DNA from: Terfezia claveryi
Lineage: Eukaryota > Ascomycota > Pezizomycetes > Pezizales > Pezizaceae
Assembly (NCBI GenBank): GCA_015179025.1
Contig: WHUX01000192.1
Coordinates: 37,333 to 101,332 of the forward strand
DNA length: 64,000 nt
Direction of reading: 5' to 3'
Both the position numbers and the translations under genes were made by a program. The notes beneath the pieces were generated by a model, which did not search any database, had not been told where the DNA came from, and saw only the letters and a program-made list of their open reading frames with translations. Shown piece after piece: positions 57,483 to 64,000 of this stretch (positions are counted from its first letter, which is position 1; each line of letters starts with the position of its first letter).

Positions 57483-58579
57483 GACTCCTCTGGGGTCTCG
57501 GACTCCGCATGTATGGCCAGGGAGCGATTCTTGCGGAGGGGACATGCCGCGATAAAATGGTCCCCCTTTCCGCATGCAATGCACAAACCCTGAGTGCGGC
57601 GACGGTCCCTTTCCTCCTGGGTAAGATGAGGTCTACCTGCTGACAGGTCCATGGGGGCAGCCCCACCCGCTACCAGGGAGGGGTGTGCAGGCTTGTTGAC
57701 TGGTGTGGGTTGTTGTTGTTGGGTGCATGCTGTCAGAAATGGTGTATGGGGAGTCGAGGTCGGGAGTGTCTTTTGGAGGGCTCTGAGTGCCGCTGTCTGC
57801 TGTTCCACCCAGCTAGCTTGTTCAATAAGTCCCTCCAGGGTCTTGGTCGGTGGGCAGTAAACCAGAGCCTTTTTCAGCTCGAAGGTAAGCCCGTCTTTGA
57901 ACTGATCGAGCTTGGCTTCGTCAATCCAATTGAGCTCTGCTGCTAGCCTGGAGAACTCAGCGACATAGGCTGACAGTTCGTTGTGTTTTTGCTTGAGGTC
58001 TCGCAGGGCCCTGCTGGCGGTTCCTTTAGGATCCGGGTCTCCGAAGGCTTGGTCCAGGATTGCCATTAGTGCTGGGATGTCTACCAGATCAATCCCCGTG
58101 GCCTTGACGAAGGGCTGTACCTGGTCCATGGCCTTACCCTCCAGTAGGCCATAGACGTATGAGAGCTGGTGGTGGACAGTGGGGAACTTCGCCGAGTCCC
58201 CAGAGAGTTTTATCTGTACAGAGTTTTTCCATGCTCGTAGCCGGCCCCGGTCCCCATTAAACTTGGGCGGGGTGGGTAGGTCTTGTGTTTTCTGGTTTTT
58301 TGGACTATCGGTCAGGTCCAAAGCGCGAGTCAGTCTCCTGATGGTTATCCTGTCCTCTGCTACATCTTCTCGGAGGAGGGTTATTTCATCTTCAGCTTCT
58401 CGGATTCGCCTTTCGGCTTTCTGAAGGTCCGCTCCTTGTTGTTCGCCGATGGCATAAGTATCTGTGAATATCTCGATCACAGTTCGTCGGTATGCTGATA
58501 GTTCTGTCGGGTCTGATGGGATCGGAGTCGCCCTCCAGGCTGCGAATCTATCGGTGGGTAGTGGAATGTTCGCGGACAT
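57458..58579 (-). CDS. Gypsy-4 gag, intact
   Basis: A 373-codon open frame starting MSANIPLPTDRFAAW 31 bases after the LTR. The N-terminal 110 residues are charged and coiled-coil-like (KAERRIREAEDEITLLRED); residues about 125-260 form the capsid region (PPKFNGDRGRLRAWKNS, LLEGKAMDQVQPFV, QAFGDPDPKGTASRALRDL); the zinc knuckle CIACGKGDHFIAAC is near residue 343. Gag would assemble particles and bind the element RNA. The N-terminal third differs clearly from the gag of gypsy-1/3 while the knuckle is identical in type. Stop TAG lies within the frameshift hairpin. Confidence 0.92.
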   Translation of the reverse strand: MSANIPLPTDRFAAWRATPIPSDPTELSAYRRTVIEIFTDTYAIGEQQGADLQKAERRIREAEDEITLLREDVAEDRITIRRLTRALDLTDSPKNQKTQDLPTPPKFNGDRGRLRAWKNSVQIKLSGDSAKFPTVHHQLSYVYGLLEGKAMDQVQPFVKATGIDLVDIPALMAILDQAFGDPDPKGTASRALRDLKQKHNELSAYVAEFSRLAAELNWIDEAKLDQFKDGLTFELKKALVYCPPTKTLEGLIEQASWVEQQTAALRALQKTLPTSTPHTPFLTACTQQQQPTPVNKPAHPSLVAGGAAPMDLSAGRPHLTQEERDRRRTQGLCIACGKGDHFIAACPLRKNRSLAIHAESETPEESGKAESLA

Positions 58580-58599
58580 CGTACCGGTTGGTCTGAAAG

Positions 58600-59016
58600 A
58601 TCCAACGTAGTGTAACGAGCGCTCTGGGGGACAAGGCGACTAAGGGGTACGCCGGGGAAGTGGCAAGGGGCAATCGCACACGTAGGAGCGCTACGTGTGT
58701 GATCGGGGGAAAGGCTAGGGTAAGACACACGCAGGAACGCTACGTGTGTGACCAGGGGAAGACTGAGACGGGGGCAAGGGCAAGAGGCAAGAGACAAGAG
58801 GCAAGAGGCAAGAGGCAAGAGGCAAGAGACACAAGACACGCGGAGGCAGTTGCCGTGTGTGTCAAGGAAGGCAGCTGTACTACAGAGTTGTTTGTTCGAG
58901 ACAAGGATATGCACAAGGGAGGTGCACAAGCGCTGGGGGAAGCAAGGTCCTGTATTGGGTATACAAGACGTTGGATGGGGATCCAACAAGAGGGCGGAGA
59001 GAGCAAGCTATATATA
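58600..59016 (-). promoter_or_regulatory. Gypsy-4 5' LTR promoter and putative self-priming pair
   Basis: TATATATA at 59016-59009; ATCCAACGT at 58976-58968, 40 nt on; complementary ACGTTGGAT at 58608-58600, two bases after the LTR end. Confidence 0.68.
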
Positions 59017-59173
59017 CAGGCTTCCTTCCTGGCCAAGGCCACCGGAAGGAATAAGGTTCCCGAGACCCCTTATCTCGGGAACAGAGATAACAACGATATC
59101 AATCAACAATAATGAGAGTCGGACGGAATCCTGTCCGACTCTCAAACCTGGCTAGGAAAGGACGGTTGTGACA
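58611..59173 (-). repeat. Gypsy-4 5' LTR
   Basis: 563 bp; differs from the 3' LTR by a small number of scattered, mainly transition changes, including within one CACACGTAG hairpin. The GGCAAGA array is the same length in both. Confidence 0.93.
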
Positions 59174-59178
59174 AGTAT

Positions 59179-60130
59179 ACTTGAATAGTCTCTTCTTTGT
59201 CCTGAATATTATCTTACATTCATCTTCTAGTACGATCTTAATGAGATTATATACATTCTTAAGGTCTAATAGGGTAAACTATTTAACTCCCTAAGTTCTA
59301 TTGCGTAACTTTGAGATAAGAGGGAGTGGGTATTTGTTTGGTACTATGAGATAGTTAAGGGCTTGTTAATCAACACATAGCCTTAAGGACCCATCTTTCT
59401 TTCGAACAAATAAGATAGTAGTACTGGTAGAGGAATATAAGCATCAGACTTTAGTAGTTGGAAGATTCTCATTAAGGTAATTCTGGAGTTGTTAGTCTTC
59501 CTCCTATGTGGTCTTGTAGATAGCTACGAATGGTATCTTTATAGTTGGGTCTTAGAAGGGGATTTCGTGGTCCCATGGCTTGTGTTCATGAAGTCTAGCT
59601 GCCTGTTCTACAGTAAAGCAATGTGTATAATAAGAGTATCATTTGCTTGTATTAATAATAAGTACGATCTCACTATTTTCTAGTGGCTCTTCAACTTCAA
59701 GAATAGAAACAGTAGGAATCCATTTAATAGAACATACAATAATTAGACTTGTAAAGACCCATCTCAGGCACTTGTCCTTAGTATTCACTAAAAATCTATT
59801 TTCTTTCATTTAAGATAAACCCAAAATAATATTCTTCTTCCTAATATCCAAAACTTTAGCATCTATCTTGAACTTACCCAAAAAATAAGAAGAGGAATCC
59901 AATATATCAAACCTAGTATTAAATACATATTTTCCTCTAAAAATTCGAGATCCATCTCCCTATCTAATCCTAACTTCTCTAGCTCTTTTCCAAATTCCCA
60001 ACTTAACTGCCAATCTTTTCCCAACAACTAGAGCACTAGCTCTACAGTCTACTACTACTTTAACTTCTTCCCTAGCAATAAAAATCTGGACTGTCAGGAG
60101 AGGAGAATATCTAAGAGTATATCCAATAGT
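59179..60130 (-). pseudogene. Gypsy-B protease and RT N-terminal part
   Basis: Minus strand 60130-59830 reads a protease-like stretch (VQIFIAREEVKVVVDCRASALVVGKRLA, active-site D-S-G replaced), then ..LHEHKPWDHEIPF (about 59590), [15 protein letters not shown] with a stop (about 59400) and TLLDLKNVYNLIKI (about 59260). It joins 52900 after removal of gypsy-4. Several stops. Confidence 0.72.
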
Positions 60131-60450
60131 AGGTTAGGTACTCCTTACTCGTTTTCCAACCCTTCTTCCTTGAAACTAAGCTCTGTAATCTGAAGTTGTT
60201 CTTTATCTATTTGAGCCTTTTTGTTAGCAGGTACTAGTACTTGGCTGATGCTAGTGCTAGTTTTCGGCTTATAGGAAGAGTATTCTGTAGCAAATTTTCT
60301 ACTCCTATATCCAGCTGCTCTATATCCCATTTTTCCATAATCTAAGCATCTTTCTTCTTATATCCTTACTTCTCATATTGCTTAAGGTATTTGTACCTCT
60401 TTTGTATTTGTTCTGGTAAGAGAAAGTACTCTACCTTTAGGTTGTATCGG
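60131..60450 (-). pseudogene. Gypsy-B gag C-terminus with decayed zinc knuckle
   Basis: Minus strand: CLDYGKMGYRAAGYRSRKF near 60340-60290 matches a CCHC knuckle with Cys/His positions turned to Tyr by single G-to-A changes, followed by SSYKPKTSTSISQVLVPANKK. The rest of gag lies beyond the DNA transposon, at 63792-64000. Confidence 0.6.
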
Positions 60451-60779
60451 TTCTATCCTACCCGGGAATTTTACCAATTTGCGAATAAGATATCCCAGTC
60501 ACAACTGGGAAGTCCTGCTTGAAAAGCCATATGATTCTTAAAAGGAATATTCTATACAAGAATACTGTCCTGCTTGGTTATGCAAAAATGAAATTCTTCT
60601 AGAGGATAGATCATAAGTTGTCCTCTCTAGGAATGCAATAACGAAATGTAGTAATTTAGAGAGGGTATATAGAAGATAAAAATGTAATCAGAAAAAAAAA
60701 AAAAAAAAGGAATATAAAATATATTAGTGTATATGAACATGGATTGTACTCAATAATAAAATATTATTATGATCCTCTA

Positions 60780-60893
60780 AGTCTTCTTCTAAGTCTTCTT
60801 CCAAGTCTGCTTCCAAGTCCACTTCCAAGTTTTCTTCTAAGTCTTCTTCCAAGTCCGCTTCCAAGTCTTCTTCTAAGTCTCCTTCCAAGACTA
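60780..60893 (-). repeat. Acidic coding repeat (DLEEDLEAD)
   Basis: AAGTCTTCTTCCAAGTCCGCTTCC-type 12-bp repeat, about nine copies; on the minus strand it reads DLEEDLEADLEEDLEE, probably an acidic tail of the transposase. Confidence 0.7.
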
Positions 60894-62200
60894 ATTGTGA
60901 CTCGATATCTTAGTCAATACTAGTGTTTAAGTAACTATGAGATAGATGGCAGTAGCTACTACAATACAAATCAGATTTAACACAGCTAAATTATTAGGTT
61001 TGATATTTCCTCTTGCACTTGCACAAATTCTATAATAAATATAAGTTTAGGTAGAAAGTAAATAGAGAATATAGAAGATATACTTCAGGATATAAACTAA
61101 TTACAGTATGGCGAGCAGCTTTATGAAGTATGATATATTGCTGTACAGTATTAAGCCATATATACTCAGAAGTAGAAATAATAAATCCCTTTAAAATTCG
61201 AATATTAGGTGAATTTAATGAATCTGGAGTGTATAATAGCTCTTAAGTTGGATAGTGTTAATCCAATAAGCTATAGGTAGTTAATAAAGCATTTCACATA
61301 GGATAAGGTTTTTGTACAATAAGACAATGAAGGTATTGGTTATGTGTACCATATCTATCTTGTCAAGAGATATATATACTAATGATATCTTTGATAGCAA
61401 AAACCTCTACCATTATCAAATTACAAAATCTGTGGTAGACCAAATAAAGATATTCAAATTATAACTGCCTTAGCTACCTCATTTGCAGATTTGGTTTTCA
61501 ATATATAGGTAGCTGAAAACTTACTGAAATAGTCATGAATATGTAGAATCTATTTGTATTCTTCATTCAGAGTACCTCGCATATCAATTAAATCAATTTG
61601 AACCCACTTCCATAAGGAATTCATAATAATTGGCTCTAATGGAGCTCGGGTATTATTTAGTTGATTTTGGCAGTATATCTTACAATCCTTTAATAACCAT
61701 TGTATTTTTATTAATTTATTAGCTTCCAAGTAATATTGTTTATTAAAATTGTTTATGACATACCTCTGATTTTGCAATACCATAATAATGCTCATTAACA
61801 GCTTTATATGTTTTTGTAACTCTAGTATAAAGTAATGATAAATATATATTTACAATAATATCATATATATCATATTCTAAAACTACTTGGCAGTTCCCTA
61901 TTCCTTCTACTTACTGTGTTATAGTGGCTTTCTTTATGAGATTACCATCTTGATCTATGATATACTCATTTAGTGCCATCTATTTTGTTTTAGTAGAAGC
62001 AGGTAAGTTTGGGTTTTGAATAATCTTTTACATTTCTTACTATTTTTTATATGACAGATAGAAGCAATTAATAGAAGTAGTTAGATATTCATCAAAAGTA
62101 TTGTCAGCAGTTTGAGAAAATGGAGCAGCTGGGGCATTAGTAGATGTTGATGTAGCTATGATAAGAGTAGAGAGTATTGTAGACTAACTTATTGATTATG
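60894..62200 (-). pseudogene. Integrase-like (DDE) transposase relic
   Basis: Minus strand: TYKAVNEHYYGIAKSEV (about 61830-61780), YVINNFNKQYYLEANKLIKIQWLLKDCKIYCQ (a Cys-pair zinc-binding region), then LWKWVQIDLIDMRGTLNEEYK (61610-61550, first catalytic Asp), ILHIHDYFSKFSATYILKTKSANEVAKAV and FGLPQIL-stop-FDNG (about 61400, second Asp). This pattern belongs to integrase-core proteins of the kind found in Ginger-like transposons and domesticated integrases. Stops and AT enrichment show it is dead. Confidence 0.6.
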
Positions 62201-62269
62201 TATATAGAGAATATATATGTCATAACCTACTGTTTTTATACTCTATCACTTTAAGCTTACATATATTTA

Positions 62270-62680
62270 ACTGCATGAGTACAATACTAACAGTAAATAT
62301 TTAGCTAAGCAGATACTCTATTGATAGTAGCAAGCTTACATATACATATATTCAGCTGAGCGTGTAATACTAACAGTAGATATTCAGCTAAGTGGATGCT
62401 ATACTATCATACTGATAGTGGCAAGCCTACATATACAAATATTCAGCTGAGTGTATAATATTAATATTCAGCTAAGTGGATACTATACTGTTATACTAAT
62501 AGTGGCAAGCCTATATATACAAATATTCAGCTGAGTATATAATACTAATATTTAGCTAAGCAGATGCTATTTTGTCATACTGATAGTGGCAAGCCTACAA
62601 ATACATATATTCAGCTGAGTATATAATACAAATAGTAGCAAGCCTACATATAGATATATTCAAATGTATAGGTACAGACA
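62270..62680. repeat. ~90-110-bp degenerate tandem repeat
   Basis: Blocks with ATATTCAGCTGAGTGTATAATA, ATTCAGCTAAGTGGATGCTAT and GATAGTGGCAAGCCTACATA recur about four times. Confidence 0.75.
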
Positions 62681-62689
62681 AGCCTATAT

Positions 62690-62990
62690 AGATATATATT
62701 TTGCTGACTGGTATATATACATACTTATATTGTGGCGAGCCTATATTAACTGGCAAGCATATATATTATATGGCAAACTTATGTTAACTGGTAAGCATAC
62801 ATATCTCATAGTGAGCCTATATTAACTAAGAAGCATATATATCATATGGCAAGTCTACCTTAACTGGCTAGTATAGTGAGCCTATATTAATGGGCAAGCA
62901 TATATATCATGTTGCAAGCCTACCTTAACAGGCCAGTTAGTGAGCCTATGTTAACTGGTAAGTATATGTATTACATAGCAAGTATACCTC
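62690..62990. repeat. ~60-bp degenerate tandem repeat
   Basis: GAGCCTATATTAACTGGCAA + GCATATATATCATATGGCAAG recurs about five times, ending at the T-run. Confidence 0.75.
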
Positions 62991-63240
62991 TTTTTTTTTT
63001 TTTTTTTTTATACTAGTTACTACCTATACAGCCCTATAAGGGGGGCCAGGAGGAGCTACTCAGAAACCCAGGTAGATTGAAGGGAGAGACAAGTTAATCT
63101 GCCAACCCTATACAAACTAAATACACAGATGGAAAGGAGGTCCCATGCTGTCATTAATGGACTGGCTGAAGGCCTGTGAGCTTGACTAAGCCTTCTAACT
63201 TAAAGAACTGAAGGAAACAAAAGTTATGAAAAAATTGGGG
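62991..63240 (-). mobile_element. LINE 3' end (same family as 9.7 kb)
   Basis: A T-run (A-tail on the minus strand) precedes CCCTATAAGGGGGGCCAGGAG and GGAGAGACAAGTTAATCTGCC, which match 9740-9810. Only the 3' UTR is kept; 63240-63650 shows nothing recognisable. Confidence 0.7.
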
Positions 63241-63791
63241 AATTAGAGCTAGACTTATGGAAAAAGGTTAATGATATGAGATAACCAATGGAACTAATGA
63301 AGAATAAAACAACCTGACTAAACTGACGACTAGGCTAGTAATGAAACTGACTGAACTAACTGAAATAGTATCACATGACTGAGTGAAATGATACTATGCT
63401 ATAGTTTGGACATGTGACAGAAATTACTAGAAATTAGGACATGCTTAAGGGAATTCATAGGTGATTGAACTAATTAAGCTCAAGGTATAAGAGCTTGAAA
63501 AAGGACTCGGTCACCTTATAAGTCTCTACTCTCTCTTTTCTCTATACCAGCTTGTCAAGCAATTCCTAGCTGCTTCTGCTATCTAGAATCAGACAAGTCT
63601 ACCTTACAAACTAGTCAGTATATGAATATTCTGCCTTAACTAACTACTATACTTGTACTGGCATAATTCCCGAGCAGGACATCCCGGCCAGGTATTGTGT
63701 ATTCATAGTTGGGATGTCCTATCCGAGAACTATCCTAGTTATAACTAGGATGTTCTATTCACGAACCAGCTAATTTCCGGGTAAGATAGAA

Positions 63792-64000
63792 TACATTTGT
63801 TCCTCAAATATATGCTTCTTAGATACTGGTTAAGTAGGAGGAGCATTACGGTTATGGCTTTGAAACTCAGTAGAAATAATATCCATTATAATAAGTTTCT
63901 GTCTCTATTAATTAGGGAACGTATGTAGGTTTTCGTAGTAAACCATTAATTTACAGAGATCATAGAGAAGGTTAAAGATTATAATATTGATAACCTATAT
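63792..64000 (-). pseudogene. Gypsy-B gag fragment reaching the window edge
   Basis: The minus strand reads IISTEFQSHNRNAPPT, stop, PVSKKHIFEEQMY up to the transposon border, which fits the linker before a gag zinc knuckle and continues at 60450. Weak evidence on its own. Confidence 0.4.

Larger units (their letters stand above)
52906..59173 (-). mobile_element. Gypsy-4: best preserved chromodomain gypsy copy
   Basis: Both LTRs are 563 bp (52906-53468, 58611-59173) with perfect duplication AGTAT (52901-52905, 59174-59178). Gag is fully open and pol has a single in-frame stop. Inserted in gypsy-B RT, between ..RLFKY and VMPFRLTN, whose frame closes when it is removed. Confidence 0.96.
60451..63791 (-). 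mobile_element. 3.3-kb inverted-repeat DNA transposon with integrase-like transposase relic
   Basis: The left end TTCTATCCTACCCGGGAATT and the inverted right end TTCTATCTTACCCGGAAATT match over about 60 bases with gaps, each followed by a palindrome (TCCCAGTCACAACTGGGA at 60493-60510; TCCTAGTTATAACTAGGA at about 63733-63750). It interrupts gypsy-B gag. Inside are a transposase relic, tandem repeats and a LINE tail. No target duplication was identifiable. Class is uncertain: integrase-like transposase suggests a Ginger-type or related group. Confidence 0.6.
48128..64000 (-). mobile_element. Gypsy-B: second chromodomain gypsy family, decayed, with three nested insertions; 5' end off-window
   Basis: The 3' LTR is at 48128-48749. 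Coding relics follow in minus-strand order: chromodomain, integrase, RNase H, RT, protease, gag knuckle, gag, with the gag reaching the right edge. Inserted are the TRIM-like element (49348-50876), gypsy-4 (52906-59173) and a 3.3-kb DNA transposon (60451-63791). The 5' LTR is outside the window. Sequence differs strongly from gypsy-1 to 4. Confidence 0.8.

Noticed and set aside
53652..57584. Gypsy-4 as an endogenous retrovirus with an envelope gene
   Set aside because: After the chromodomain only about 180 bases remain before the LTR; no third frame, signal peptide or membrane segment is present.

Overview
The window looks like repeat-rich chromosomal DNA of a filamentous fungus, most likely a Pezizomycotina ascomycete. 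The reasons are one spliced host gene with short (about 55-65 bp) GT..AG introns, chromodomain Ty3/gypsy elements (chromoviruses), a Tad1-like LINE, pogo/Fot1-type and hAT-type DNA elements, and AT-rich copies whose changes look like repeat-induced point mutation (CpA to TpA on either strand). The species cannot be named from the sequence.

Only positions 1-7676 hold a recognisable host gene: a large, spliced, TRANK1-like superfamily 1 (UvrD/Rep) helicase with TPR-like repeats, cut by the left edge. From about 8.2 kb to the right edge almost everything is transposon inside transposon. 8.2-9.3 kb: a pogo-like transposase relic split by a 719-bp TA-flanked element. 9.7-11.5 kb: the 3' part of a Tad1-like LINE on the minus strand, fading into very AT-rich DNA. 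11.5-34.1 kb: an old RIP-decayed gypsy whose LTR was hit by element O (minus strand, 500-bp LTRs). Element O was itself hit by gypsy-1 (15504-21800, minus), gypsy-2 (22408-28565, plus) and a roughly 2-kb inverted-repeat insertion full of minisatellites. 34.2-47.7 kb: a decayed copia element (about 650-bp LTRs) carrying a 781-bp hAT-type element and gypsy-3 (39962-46813, minus); gypsy-3 carries a solo LTR of the gypsy-B family. 48.1-64 kb: gypsy-B (minus, 5' end off-window) carrying a 1.53-kb TRIM-like element (49348-50876), gypsy-4 (52906-59173, minus, the best preserved copy) and a 3.3-kb inverted-repeat DNA transposon with an integrase-like transposase relic and a LINE tail.

Gypsy-1 to gypsy-4 share one plan: LTR, primer-binding site, gag with a CCHC knuckle, pol (protease, RT, RNase H, H2C2/DDE integrase, chromodomain), polypurine tract, LTR. 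Two regulatory arrangements recur. First, gag and pol are joined by a -1 frameshift signal present in all four copies: heptamer GGGAAAA, a 6-nt spacer, and a 12-bp bulged hairpin containing the gag stop. Second, a 9-nt word exactly 40 nt downstream of the start of the LTR TATA box is complementary to the primer-binding site, which begins two bases after the LTR. This suggests Tf1-like self-priming. The same geometry is seen in element O (two mismatches that fit C-to-T decay) and in the coding-less TRIM-like element, which suggests that the TRIM is moved by chromovirus machinery.
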